From: Xanthostigma xanthostigma
Lineage: Eukaryota > Arthropoda > Insecta > Raphidioptera > Raphidiidae
Assembly (NCBI GenBank): GCA_963575645.1
Contig: OY754465.1
Location: forward strand, 52,227,901 to 52,291,900
Length of the DNA: 64,000 nucleotides
Direction of reading: 5' to 3'
The notes under the pieces are model-generated. The model did not search any database and was not told the DNA's origin. It saw only the letters and a list, made by a program, of their open reading frames with translations. The position numbers and the translations under genes were made by a program. Of this stretch, positions 54,105 through 64,000 are shown one piece after another. Numbering within the stretch: the stretch's first letter is position 1; the number at the start of each line of letters is the position of its first letter.

Positions 54105-54545
54105 ATAGTAGTAATAGTAATAGTAATTTATTTTATGTTACCAAAGGTATAAAACATGTCAAAAACAATTAATAAAACATTAAATAAAATCTTTTGTACT
54201 GTAGTAGCACTTTTCGTTTAAGAACATTTTTAGTTTCTTTTTGAACATTTTGATATCTAGGCATTTAATCTCTTCAGGCACTGCGTTATAAACATTCAAT
54301 AATTGAAAAAAAACATTTTTACGTGTCATTGCCATCTTGCTGTTAGGAACTTGCAGCTTCGGTTTTTTTCTTGTGTTATAAGAATGAGCAGTTTCATAAC
54401 TCTCGAAGTAATCGTAGTTTTGTTTTACGAAACATGCTGCTTCTAATAAATAGATAGATGGTAAAGTTAGAATGTTGTATTTTACATAATACGGTTTACA
54501 TGAGACCCTGCAACCAATTTTAGCAATGTTTCTCAAACATTTTTT
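54105..54545 (-). mobile_element. 5'-truncated CR1/Jockey-like LINE
   Basis: Contains the ORF2 C-terminus (54180-54536) followed on the minus strand by ~60 bp of untranslated sequence and an ATTACT-repeat tail (54105-54132). Confidence 0.75.
54180..54536 (-). pseudogene. LINE ORF2 C-terminus (118 codons, open)
   Basis: ILTLPSIYLLEAACFVKQNY, then HSYNTRKKPKLQVPNSKMAM, FFQLLNVYNAVPEEIKCLDI and FKKKLKMFLNEKCYYSTKDF are the conserved end of CR1/Jockey-type reverse transcriptase proteins, after the RT domain. The frame is intact but the polymerase and endonuclease are missing, so it is a dead 5'-truncated copy. Confidence 0.8.
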
Positions 54546-56001
54546 CTAGACATCGAATGGTAAAAATAACATTCAAATCCGTGTTTTTAGAGGACACACA
54601 GAATACCTATGTAGAGATTTTCAACTTCGAACATAAGAAATTTATACTGTATTTTCTTTCCATATGGAATATCTCAAACAATGGTAGCAGGAAAGCGGAA
54701 ACGGCTTACAGAAATAATTGAAAAGGTTTAACGATATCAGCGGTTAACGGTAACGATAGATTTTGTAGACAAAGCTTACAATAGTTACATTTTTAAATAA
54801 TACTGGAAAAATAGTGACCGCGAAAGGTAAATAAAGTTTATACACATTGAAAGTAAAAAAATCGGGTCGCAGTGCGAAACCTTGACGACAAAATTGTCTA
54901 TTTAGCTTCTAGATGAGCTGTGATTTTTCACTGTAAAAAGTCCTGTCACAGACTTAGCTAGCTGAAAATTAGGGATTACATGTTTTTTTAATGTGAGAAA
55001 TAAAAAAATAAATATTAAATAAAAATTTGGTCGCAAAATTAAAAAAAAATTCTGGATCTTGACAAAAAAAAAACCTTTGCAATCCGGGAGTGCCGGCAGA
55101 AGTGAAAACTTGAATATTAACGTCTTACGAACTTTCGATCAAAATGGTTTGTATCATAGATTGCATTTTAATGTACGATATTTCAACGCTAGATGTCTAA
55201 CGTTGTATAAATAAAAGTTTTCGTCTTACGCATTTTCGATCAGGACACGTGACCCATTACATTTTACCCATTCCAAAAAAAGTGTACAACGCCGCTAAAG
55301 AAGTTTTCAGTTCAAAAATTTCATCAAAAACGGTCAAAAATGAGGAGATGAATTACAAACACACGTAGACCGAAATTTTATATATAGATATTTCCAAAAA
55401 TGATGAGGGCATGGATCTTCGAGAAATTTTGACCCGATTTCTAGATCCTCTCATCCGATTGGCATCAATAGTGTATGTGCCATTTGGCAAATACACTAAA
55501 AAGGAGTTATTACACATTACGTATATATTCCAGCGAGGGGTGGAGGAAGAGGAAGGGGTAGGTGTACTTGTGCCTTTTATTCAATTCGAACGCAACGATG
55601 AATCTCTGGCTGAATATCTATTGTTCGTTTAAAAATATGAGCTGATATAAAATTCAATAGGTTTTGCCTGCGTAAAAAACGTATATAAAATGCGTTCTGA
55701 ACAGTCCTGTCGAAATGTACAGTCGAATTTGTACATATTCAGTTTAGGGGATGTAGAACGGACGTGCTTACTTTAGACTTTAGAAAATTCGCGCGGTTCT
55801 GCAACACAGCATTTACAGTAGTTCCCCGTAAATTCGAAGTCAGCGCTTCCCCACCAACGCCTTATTATTTTCAACCGTTATAGTAGGAGAGCTATCAAAC
55901 ATTTTTGGGTAGGTATTTGAAGCAGCGTGAAAATTTGTGTAAAACACTTTTTTTGTAATGTCTGAACAAAAATCGAAGACCTGACTGAAGGGTAGTGGGG
56001 C
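54546..56001. other. No recognised gene
   Basis: A 73-codon frame at 55411-55632 matches nothing. CGTCTTACG words recur around 55120 and 55222. Confidence 0.45.
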
Positions 56002-56817
56002 TAGTGATGGGGTACTCGAGTACAAGAATCGATTCAGTACTCGATTCTTCAAAGTACTCGCTGTACTCGAGTACTTGTAACTTGTATTCGAATACTGGAG
56101 ACCGAGTACAGGAATCGAATTCTTCCTACAGTTGATGCGTTTTTGTACCTGCGTGAATACACACTGGTATTCGAATACACAGTACGAGTACACTGCAGTT
56201 AGCAGTGCACTGTGCTGGGATTGAATTATGCGATTCTGTACTAGCACGGCGTGTACTCGAATACCGAATACAATAGGTAATATAATAAGGAATAGATATT
56301 AGGCGTTTTGTCAACGCCACGTACTTACATAATGAAAAGGGGCACCTACTTACTTATTTTGATTTTAATAATTTTATTAGGGAAACTAAAAACATTACTT
56401 ACAATTATTTATTAAAAAATACAAAAATAAATACTTTTAAAAAAAATAAAAATCAATAAACTCTTCTTTTGCCATATAAACAAAATAGCGTTCAGATTAA
56501 AAAAAATAAAATAGATATAGTAAATTTAACGACAATAAGTATTTGAAAATATTAACATAACTAAATTTTTCGGTTATAACAATTTAACTTGCATAAAAAT
56601 TGCACGGCCCATTCAGTATTCAGTGTTTCCAGCACAAGCTAATGTGCGAGCCGACGGTATTTGGTTAGCATGGTTAGCATCGATTCTAAGCAGCTGACAG
56701 ACTATCAACTGCATGCAATGAGAAGAAGTACTCGGTACTCGGATAAGTATTCGATTCTTAAAAGTATTCGAGTACAGAGTACTCGATTCTCAAAAAAGAC
56801 GATTCTCCCCAACACTA
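56002..56817. mobile_element. Non-autonomous hAT element with GAGTACTCG arrays, 816 bp
   Basis: TAGTGATGGGG at the left and CCCCAACACTA at the right are inverted ends; the 8-bp duplication AGTGGGGC is perfect (55994-56001 and 56818-56825). Variants of AGTACTCGA/GTACTCGAGTAC fill 56010-56270 and 56730-56790. The 135-codon minus frame (55840-56247) runs through this array and is not a gene. Confidence 0.9.
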
Positions 56818-57101
56818 AGTGGGGCCTAGTCAAGCCGTGAATTTTTAACTGCGAAATTTTATTTGCAAAAAAGTCCATGAAATTTTAATCCTCTCAAATT
56901 TAGTAAAGTAAAAAATAATAAATTAGATCATTAGATCATTTAGTCGAGTCTAAATGTCTGCTATAGGCAATTACAAAACTGTCTATAATATAAGCGAGTG
57001 TGAGTAAGACACTACGGGTAGGTTGAAGTGTATAGCTGAAGGTAGAATGGTGCGTAGACTCTTAAAGTACGAAAGTAGCCGATTCAATAATATCGATTTT
57101 T

Positions 57102-57375
57102 AAAATCTTTGATTAACGTCTGAATAGAACTCTTCAAATAAATAAAATTGTCGACCAATTTTTTTCAGACCATATAATGACAAAACAAAAATTATATAAA
57201 AAAAATATAAATCAAAATATCAAAGGATAAAAATGTGGAACGCTTCACGATTTTGCGTATCAACCTTGCGCAAAATCGTGAAGCGTTCCACATTTTCATC
57301 CTTTGTTATTTTGATTTATATAATTTTTGTCATTATATGGTCTGAAAAACATTGGTTGACAATTTTATTTATTTG
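57102..57375 (-). mobile_element. Hairpin retroelement fused to a U6 snRNA 3' end
   Basis: AATAATATCGATTTTT stands on both sides (57086-57101 and 57376-57391), a 16-bp duplication. A 33-bp extension (57102-57134) matches 5511-5544 in inverse. Then come long inverted arms (about 57135-57257 and 57269-57375) with CAAATAAATAAAATTGTCGA and TTTTTTTCAGACCATATAAT. The centre is U6 snRNA sequence. Read on the minus strand: U6 3' part, then retroelement 3' part, then extension. Confidence 0.75.
57229..57273 (-). pseudogene. U6 snRNA 3'-terminal fragment
   Basis: Minus strand TGCGCAAGGTTGATACGCAA, AATCGTGAAGCGTTCCACAT and TTTT match the last ~45 nt of insect U6 snRNA with two substitutions (in the GGATGAC segment). 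The final ~29 nt are repeated in opposite orientation at 57269-57297. It lacks the 5' stem, ACAGAGA box and promoter, so it is not a functional spliceosomal RNA gene. Confidence 0.8.
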
Positions 57376-57454
57376 AATAATATCGATTTTTGTTCAGCAA
57401 AAGCAGAATAAATATTTGATATCGCCAAGTAGAAAGAAATTCCTATTTAATTTT

Positions 57455-58010
57455 CCGTAAGTGGTTATTTATTTGGTTCATTTGTTCTTCAGCTAAGTTG
57501 CTAACTATTCCTCCGAATAAGTAGCGATAATTCAATTCACCAACCATAACTATGTTTACTGCAGGTATAAATATATCCTGTCTTACTTCTAGGGTATAAA
57601 TATTTATTCGCCTGATAAAATAATAATGGCCGCCACATAGATCATAATACCTAACCTATAAACGTAGAGTGTTATATCAACAGTTGCTCTTGTGAATTTA
57701 TTTGTGTCGTTTATTAACCTTTTGTGAAGTGTATAGTCGTAAAACATTAAAGTTAGTGGAAATTTTGTGTTCAATTTAGTTAGGATAAAACAATATTATT
57801 TTGTGAAACTTTTTTTGACGTAACACTAACGCCATCGATCGGATTTTGGGTGAACGTCAAAATATTCAACAAAAAGAGCAAGGAGTATAGTGCCGTGTAT
57901 ATTTATTCTTTGACTAACTTTTCTACGTGATAATTTGATTGGTGAATTGAAAGTAAATTTTATTCAAATTTGTTCTATCTTTAATAGTGTTCGGTGAATA
58001 TGGGCTTGGG
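57455..58010 (+). repeat. Dispersed repeat family X, longest copy
   Basis: AATTCAATTCACCAACCATA, TATGTTTACTGCAGGTATAA, CGCCTGATAAAATAATAATG on the left and TATATTTATTCTTTGACTAA, GGTGAATTGAAAGTAAATTT on the right, with ~230 bp in the middle that the copy at 15315-15600 lacks. No coding. Confidence 0.6.
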
Positions 58011-58317
58011 TGAGAAAATGTGTTTTGTAAATTATGTATGTTTAACGGTTAGAATATAAAAAAACGTAATTAAAAAATAATAAAGGAAGAAATTACGAGC
58101 ATACGTAAATTCCAATTACATTATAAAACAGCGTTGCTTTCTACACGGCTTACGTAATGCCTAGTTCGGTTGTGCAATAAATAATTAAAAGAAAAATATT
58201 TTCCCAGGGTAGTGAAAAATAATGTTTTCATTAACTGATTACTAAAAAAATCTGTTTATTTCTTTTTAGTTGTACATAATAGCTATGTTCCAACCTCTCT
58301 GCGACCGGTAATATTGT

Positions 58318-59323
58318 TAGAGCTGTAACAAACCGTATTGTAACAAAACTGCTGTTTTCCGTGGCGGAAATTATTTATTTGCAATAATAAATGTTTAACA
58401 AAACAGTAAAACACACAAACGAAAGCGTACTTCTTTAACTTAACAGAAATAATAACATTAACAGAAACAAAACTAATAGTTCTAAATTATAAAAAAAGAC
58501 TAAGTAACAGAGAATATAGAGTCACTAAATTATACACAAAATATTCACAACACACAGGAACACAACACAAAGTTTATCAGCACACTTGTCTATTAACTAT
58601 AAGTCATTTATTTAAAACCGGATTTATAATTGCACTCACTAGAGTTAATTTATTTTCGCAATATAACTGAATTTATGTCACAACGTCAGACTTGTATCAA
58701 TACAACTCGCGAACAAGTCGAATAACTGACTGACCGACTTGCTCACTCTGCCCGCCTTTTTATAGTTTTCGGTCCATGCTTCTAGAATGTTCTGGACGAA
58801 TCGAGATCCCTTTCTTTACATCTATTGTTCTCTCCAAGCCATTCTAAGAAATCGGGTCTAGCTTCGCTACCTGATTCCCGCACCGAGATACTTTCCTTTA
58901 CATGTAGGTCGGGTGTTCTACACCTGTTTCCATTGTTGTTGGTTCTAGTAGTTTCTACCAAATTCCATAAGCGTCCCATCAGGGCACGCAACAGTATTTA
59001 TTCGTTACTGAGTACCTAACGGGTAATCATCTGACTCGAAGTAACAAATCGTTACTTACAAATTCATTTCGTTACTCGCATTTGTCGTATCCATGTCAGT
59101 TCGACTCGTTTGATGCGGTTATACGCTATACGAACGAAATCATACCGTATCACGTATGCGACGCGCCTCGATGCGATGGTACATGCTTGATGCTGTTAGT
59201 ACACGATTGTATGTCGTATGAAAAGTAAAGAGTAACGTAACGATACGAAAGTAACGGATACTGGTTCTTTAAGTATAACGAATACATACGGGTACACAAT
59301 TTCTCGTTACTTTTGCAGCTCTA
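58318..59323. mobile_element. hAT-like element interrupted by an LTR
   Basis: TAGAGCTGTAACAAACCG at the left and ACTTTTGCAGCTCTA at the right are inverted ends; the flanks AATATTGT and AATATTAT agree in seven of eight bases. GTAACGA words recur in the right part (59000-59310). An LTR (58520-58993) lies within. Confidence 0.65.
58520..58993 (-). mobile_element. LTR nested in a hAT element
   Basis: The minus strand starts TGTTGCGTGCCCTGATGG at 58993, with CTATAAAAAGGCGGGC, GGTCAGTTATTCG and AAATAAATGACTTATAG in the order seen in 8574-9066. The far end is uncertain. No internal genes, so a solo or truncated LTR. Confidence 0.6.
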
Positions 59324-60082
59324 AATATTATCGTCACAGGCTAAAACTAGAGTTGGGGGACAAGGTGCAAGAGAGAGAGGATATTTACAGAGAGAAACCT
59401 ATCGAATAAGCACGCCACGTAATATTTTCATCATGGTTCGAATTTTGGGATTGTAGGTATATTAATTTATCTCTTTTTTTTACTTAAAGCTGTTAGAGAA
59501 ACGTTTGAAATTTTATTTTTTTGAAAATAGGTACTTGAATATTTATTGCAAAGTATATTTTCGCTAATGGTTTTCATTCAAACGCTGTTTAAAAATGCAA
59601 AGGCTGTAGGAAACATTAAAAATACGAGAACAGTTCAAATATCCAAAATTTTTAACGTTTTAAATTCGCGAATTCTTCTAAACTTAAAGAAACAACTTTT
59701 CTTTTGAAGTGTATGATTTCTGTAAGTCAATTTATAAAGACAGTATAAAATACTTTTTGTAGACGTTGCCTTTTATCTATACCGGGTTTTTTTTTTTTAA
59801 ACTTTGGACGTTTTTTATCGGTGTTTTTTAAAACTTTGGACGTTTTTTTATCATCGAATTTTTTTATGTGAAAAATTTATAAAATTTATAATTTAGCTTG
59901 TATTTTTTTTGAAAAACGCTATTAATTTTGTTTAATGAACGTTTTGGTAAAAAACTACGAGTCGAATAGGATACAAGTTCCGACAAAAAATGTTTCTTTT
60001 TTCACAAAAAAACAATCTCCGGCCATTAAAAACGGGGATTCCTCTGCTAAAGGTTGAGGTGGTGTGGTTGGTAGTGTCTAAA
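59324..60082. other. No recognisable gene
   Basis: AAACTTTGGACGTTTTTTAT repeats twice near 59800-59850. A 76-codon minus frame at 59932-60162 enters the hAT relic. Confidence 0.5.
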
Positions 60083-60345
60083 CAAGGGGCGGGCAAATCT
60101 TTTGATCGTGGGGCCACATTGCTGATGAAAATATGACCGTGGGCCAAAAATTTGGAGACCAAAAAAAAAGTCCTTTCATTTCCACAACAAAAATTTTGAA
60201 GAGCAAAAAAAAAGGTTATTTCATTTTCCAGCCTTTTTTCGTGTTAGGCCAAATTATATTGGCAAATTATTTTCACTCATATTTATAAAATGCTTCGCGG
60301 GCCGGACAAAAGTCTTCTGCGGGCCAGATCCGGCTTTCCCCCTCG
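60083..60345. mobile_element. hAT relic, ~260 bp
   Basis: CAAGGGGCGGGCAAATCTTT, GGGGCCACATTG on the left and TTCGCGGGCCGGACAAAAGT, GCGGGCCAGATCCGGCTTTC on the right resemble degraded hAT termini. No duplication is readable. Confidence 0.45.
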
Positions 60346-60412
60346 AAACCCAACAACTCTCGTGCGATTTATTTTTTATGTAACCCGTCCAAAGTTGAAT
60401 TAAATAAATAAA

Positions 60413-60772
60413 TCTATACTAATATAGTATCAAGCTGAAGAGTTTGTTTATTTGTTTGGTTGAACGCGCTAATCTAAGGAACTACTGGTTCGAATTTAAA
60501 AAAAAATTGTTGGATAGCCCATTTATCGAGGAAAGCTATAAGCTATATAATATCACGCTACGACCAATAGGAGCGTAGCATCAATGAAAAATGTTGCAAA
60601 ATGTAACTGAAAATTTGTCCGTCCGACAAAAACTTTTGAACGGTAACTCCGATCATCAAGAAATTTGGGCACAACATTCATCTCGGTAAACTAAGATGAA
60701 TGTGCGTACCTACTCATGCCCCTCCCCCCATTCGTTCTTTTGCTCCCGGGTGAAACCTGGCGGGACCGCTAG
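60413..60772 (+). mobile_element. Non-autonomous Helitron, 360 bp
   Basis: TCTATACTAATATAGTATCA to GGGACCGCTAG, with CCCGGGTGAAACC before it. Same family as 17715-18365, without the tRNA insert; the ACGACCAATAGGAGCGTAGC block is kept. Confidence 0.8.
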
Positions 60773-61216
60773 TAATAAATAAATTTTGACTACAGACTGG
60801 GCCGCTACTAATAATGAATTCTTGTAATGAACTTATTGTTTGTTGCTGTCTTTAATACTATATACATTTTTAAAAAAGTATGGTTTATAATTCTATAAAA
60901 TAGGTATAGTTTATTATTGCAGTTTTAGGCAAAAACTGTACGCTACGAAGTCAGTGAACAAGGTACTTATGTACAAGTACGAAGTCAGAGATATGTCTTA
61001 TATAATACGATTGTTTATCGTTGGCACGATAAATATGTGATGTAGTCTGGTTTTTCACCTATTGACGCCACTTTTTGTTTAACTGTCTATTTTTATAGTA
61101 TGTAAAAATGAGCACAGTAACGCCATCTCCCGGTGTAAAAATGAAAAGCCAAAATGCATTTGTCTACCCGTAACTAATGCTTTTTAGGCGCGATTAGCGT
61201 AAGCTAAAGCGCCTAA
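60773..61216. other. No recognisable gene
   Basis: About 61105-61180 shares ATGAGCAC, GTAA, GCCATCTC and AAAATGAAAAGCCAAAAT words with 30525-30600. Otherwise nothing assigned. Confidence 0.45.
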
Positions 61217-61969
61217 AGGTACGTCCAAGATGCAAGCTGGTAGTCAGGTAGTCAGGCGCTGGTTTTCTGAGTCAGACAGTCGGCGTGCATAAAATCCTTT
61301 ATTGCTAAATCGGACTGGCCATAATGCACCAGCGCGCAGTTTTCCGGCGCACCGGCTCTCTGACTCAGATATTTACCGGTATGAATTGTACATTCTGGTT
61401 TCAGACAACCTGCGTCTGACGGTGTTGTTTTTAGGTGCTATAAAATATTGATATCGAGGATTTTATTTCAAAAAGGGGTTTTGTGGAAATTGGCCCAGTT
61501 CTTCGTAAGCCTGTGTTCAATTTTTGACAAAATAAAGTAAAAAGTATCCGGACTCATTCGGAAATATTCAAAAAATCGGTTTTCGTCGGCAAGTAATTGC
61601 GGAAAAAGGTGTTTGTACTCCCCGTAAATCGACCTTAATTTATTAATTGGATGTATTTCACTTTTAAAAGGTTTTAATTTAGATGTAACATTGTCACCAA
61701 GCAGCAACAAAGCTGCAATATTTAAAGAATATTTAAATTCTTAGCTTTTAATTTGATTTTAATTTGACTATTCACATACTTAGTATAGCTAGGTGAAATA
61801 TTATTATTATTATCAATCTGTACTGTTAGCTCTATAATTATTTAATATGAATGCTCTGTCTGCGCCGATGACCAGCTTTCATATTGGCCACACCCAACGC
61901 CGCTCGGAGTCAGACAGTCAGACGCCGAAAATCTGAATCTGACTACCAGCTTGCATCTTGGACGTACCT
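61217..61969. mobile_element. PIF/Harbinger deletion derivative, 753 bp
   Basis: AGGTACGTCCAAGATGCAAG (then CTGGTAGTCAG) at the left is exactly inverted at the right end. The 3-bp flanks are TAA and TTA, as expected for the TWA target of Harbinger elements. The remaining coding is on the minus strand. Confidence 0.8.
61468..61710 (-). pseudogene. PIF/Harbinger (HARBI1-like) transposase N-terminal fragment
   Basis: An 80-codon frame; residues about 32-80 read HLFPQLLADENRFFEYFRMS, PDTFYFILSKIEHRL and NFHKTPF, the N-terminal segment that precedes the DDE nuclease in insect HARBI1-like transposases (typically followed by a P-x-E-x-L-x3-LRYLATG stretch, absent here). The frame stops within the element and the catalytic domain is deleted. 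Confidence 0.7.
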
Positions 61970-62180
61970 TTATATGTACTCGCTTTGTCTGTGAATCTGT
62001 GAGTCACGCTTTTTGTATCCAGCGTACAGCTCAAACGCCTTAACCGATTTTAAAAAACTTTTTTTTGTTCGATTCGTCTCCGGGTAACTTAAATCCTAAC
62101 GTCGCCCGATTTTTGAATTTTGACCCCAGAGGGGAGCAATAAAGAAAAAACGAAGTTTTTTGCTTATAACTCACTCAATT
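61970..62180 (+). repeat. Helitron-type or related repeat remnant
   Basis: CTTTGTCTGTGAATCTGTGA and CTCAAACGCCTTAACCGATT recall the 5' parts of small Helitron-type repeats. No terminus is defined. Confidence 0.35.
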
Positions 62181-62624
62181 TAAATCAGATCGGTTCGAAA
62201 CTTGTCTTAAACGAAAGAGGAGAAAATTTTACATAAATTTCGTACAACAGAATTTGCCAAAACAGGTTTTTTATACAAATTTATTTAGAAATAAATTCAA
62301 TTTGATATAATCGATGGCAAACATCTTTCGGTTATCTCTCTCTGTTGCACGGTTTAATATGGTAATATAAAGATTACGTTTGTTCTGTCTTAAAATAAAA
62401 CGATTGCATTTGTTCAAAAACGGATGGCATTTCAAATATTTGTGAAATGCAACGCCTTCTGAGTTAACAATTTGAATAACTAATTATTAGAAAATAATAC
62501 TTTGACAGATGCAAACGTCATTTTTGACATTTCTTACCATTCCGACACCACGGATGAGCGGATTGAAACCAAATTTTAGGAGGATGTTTGATATACAAAT
62601 ATGAAGTGGTCTATTGTTTTTTGG
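62181..62624 (+). repeat. Dispersed block accompanying the ~125-bp units
   Basis: Matches 12546-13010 in opposite orientation, including AACTTGTCTTAAACGAAAGA and TACCATTCCGACACCACGGA. Confidence 0.65.
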
Positions 62625-63040
62625 GAACATCGGCGCATGCGTAAAAGAGTATATCTTTTATAATGTTGTTTTATATAATAATAATATAGTTTTTAAAAAG
62701 AATTATTATTTTATCTATTTTTACATGAAAGTTTTGTAAATTTTTTGGGGAAAATCGGCGCATGCGCAAAAGAGATATGGGCTATGACGTTGTTTCTTAT
62801 ATAATAATGCTTTACATTTCATAACGGTTGATTATTCTATGTGTTTTACAAGAAAATTTTGTAATTTATTTTTGGGGAAAATCGGCGCATGCGCAAGAGA
62901 TATTATGTGCTATAACGTTTTTTATATAACAATGGTATACTTTTTATAGCGGCTTATTATTTTATCTGTTTTACAAGAAATTTTTGTATTTTATTTCGGG
63001 AAAAATCGGCGCATGCGCATCAGAGATATATGTTATTACA
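62625..63040 (+). repeat. ~125-bp tandem array containing CGGCGCATGCGC
   Basis: CGGCGCATGCG occurs at 62631, 62756, 62883 and 63007 (125, 127 and 124 bp apart), followed each time by AGAGATAT or similar, then a CTATAACG/TATAATAATG segment and TTTTACAAGAAA. The same unit, inverted, is at 12276-12545. Confidence 0.85.
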
Positions 63041-63289
63041 AGAAAAATAAAATAATAATAAAAAGAAAGTTTTTATTGAAATGTACCAAAATGGAAATAT
63101 AATTATTTTAATAATCTAGGGTAATAATTATAAAAAAGTTGGTTGTGTCAAAGTGTCGTTAAAAATATACAACAATTTTCAAACATAACGCCGGGGTATA
63201 TTTTATAGAATTTCGCGCCTTGTAATTCTTGAATTACTTGTGTCTTCAGACAATATTTTTAGTATATCGTCTGTTCTCTCGAACTCAAC

Positions 63290-63640
63290 GATGTGATCGC
63301 TTTGATTTTTTATATAAATTTTACATACCTAAATTACAAAAAGTAAAAAAAATAAAGAACTTTAAAAAAATTGAACATCCTTCAAAACGGGTCGTTAGGA
63401 GTATGTATATAAAACTGAGTTCGTCAGACAAAAACTTTTGATCGGTAAGTCCGATCATCATGAAGTTTGGACACAACATTCGGCTCGGTAAACTAAGATG
63501 AATGTGCGTAATCATGCCCCCCCTCCTCATTCGTTCTTTTGTACCTGGGTGAAACCGGCACGGACCGCTAGTAAGTACATAAAACTTGACAGTAATTAAA
63601 TAAGCGCTGACCTCAAAACTTTGATATTTTAAGCTTTTTG
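63290..63640 (+). repeat. Repeat shared with 18580-18745, split by a Helitron
   Basis: AAAAAAATTGAACATCCTTC on the left and TACATAAAACTTGACAGTAA on the right are adjacent in the other copy. The Helitron piece at 63409-63571 separates them. Confidence 0.55.
63409..63571 (+). mobile_element. 5'-truncated Helitron
   Basis: TCGTCAGACAAAAACTTTTG through the common AACATTCGGCTCGGTAAACT to CACGGACCGCTAG (CTAG at 63568-63571). Same family as 60413-60772 but lacking the 5' half. Confidence 0.6.
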
Positions 63641-63978
63641 AGGTAGGTTCAATTTCAATTTAGAAACGTTGTTTTGTTTATTTTAATCACCGGAATCTAA
63701 ACCTCAAATAGTGCAGCTTCCTTTGCAATCATTTTATATAATGTTCTCAGAAAAAGCTACAAATGTAATTTTTCCACAGGGCAATTCTGTGACTCTAGGG
63801 TCTCTAGGACATAATTCGCGTTCGTCGTTTGGACAATAACAGGTTAATATAAACGTCCTTGCAAAAAAGTGGGGTTATAAATATGAATCATGTGGGTAAT
63901 GATGTTATGTAGTAGGTATGTACTTCTGGCCACATACAGCATTTTGTAAGGTAGGTATACAGTGTGTTTTATAAAAGA

Positions 63979-64000
63979 CTAGCGGTCCCGTCCGGTTTCA
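63979..64000 (-). mobile_element. Helitron 3' end cut by the window edge
   Basis: CTAGCGGTCCCGTCCGGTTT is the inverse of the family's 3' end. The rest lies beyond the window. Confidence 0.7.

Noticed and set aside
55840-56247. 135-codon open frame on the minus strand
   Set aside because: Most of it runs through the AGTACTCGA array of the hAT element at 56002-56817; its composition reflects the repeat.
57229-57297. Functional U6 snRNA gene
   Set aside because: Only the last ~45 nt are present, folded back, without promoter or 5' region.

Overview
The window is AT-rich eukaryotic nuclear DNA, most likely from an insect or other arthropod. Evidence: a gene with a TATA box, a GT-AG intron and AATAAA signals; a tRNA-derived SINE in three copies; non-autonomous Helitrons; Tigger/pogo, mariner, hAT and PIF/Harbinger relics; and a U6-like stretch matching the insect form of the U6 3' end. 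The order cannot be fixed from sequence alone. Nothing looks bacterial or viral. Almost all short open frames are shadows of repeats. LAYOUT. 1-7.0 kb: a terminal-inverted-repeat (TIR) element, two palindromic insertions, a 517-bp Helitron, and a Tigger copy that has taken up both a small hairpin retroelement and a Helitron carrying a tRNA-Lys relic. 7-11 kb: a minisatellite, an LTR, and a 1.4-kb element with ~130-bp TIRs. 11.5-13.2 kb: an exact-period 120-bp satellite array joined to a ~126-bp array. 14-18.4 kb: the end of an RNase H-type LINE ORF and two more Helitrons. 19.5-31.7 kb: nested TIR elements, two Tigger copies, a mariner deletion derivative, a TTAA-flanked palindrome, a hAT element and a TIR element built around 83-bp tandem repeats. 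33.9-36.8 kb: a dispersed element, two SINE copies and a LINE tail. 37.2-39.7 kb: the only convincing host gene, a two-exon gene for a small secreted repeat protein whose intron is full of transposons. 39.7-49 kb: several TIR elements, a hAT element with ~300-bp inverted arms, a SINE, and a Tigger copy interrupted by a LINE 3' end. 50-60.8 kb: three hAT elements, two LTRs, a LINE 3' fragment, a U6 snRNA/retroelement chimera and Helitron ends. 61-64 kb: a Harbinger deletion derivative, a second ~125-bp array, and Helitron ends. HOW IT FITS TOGETHER. No operon or pathway is present. The window records successive transposition: many non-autonomous elements with readable target-site duplications, three bits of transposase or CENP-B-like DNA-binding domain, and pieces of at least two LINE types. 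One theme not explained by single element families is the number of near-perfect palindromes inside repeats. The items most worth following are the secreted protein gene, the U6 chimera with its hairpin relatives, the Helitron subfamily carrying tRNA-Lys sequence, and the two satellite families.
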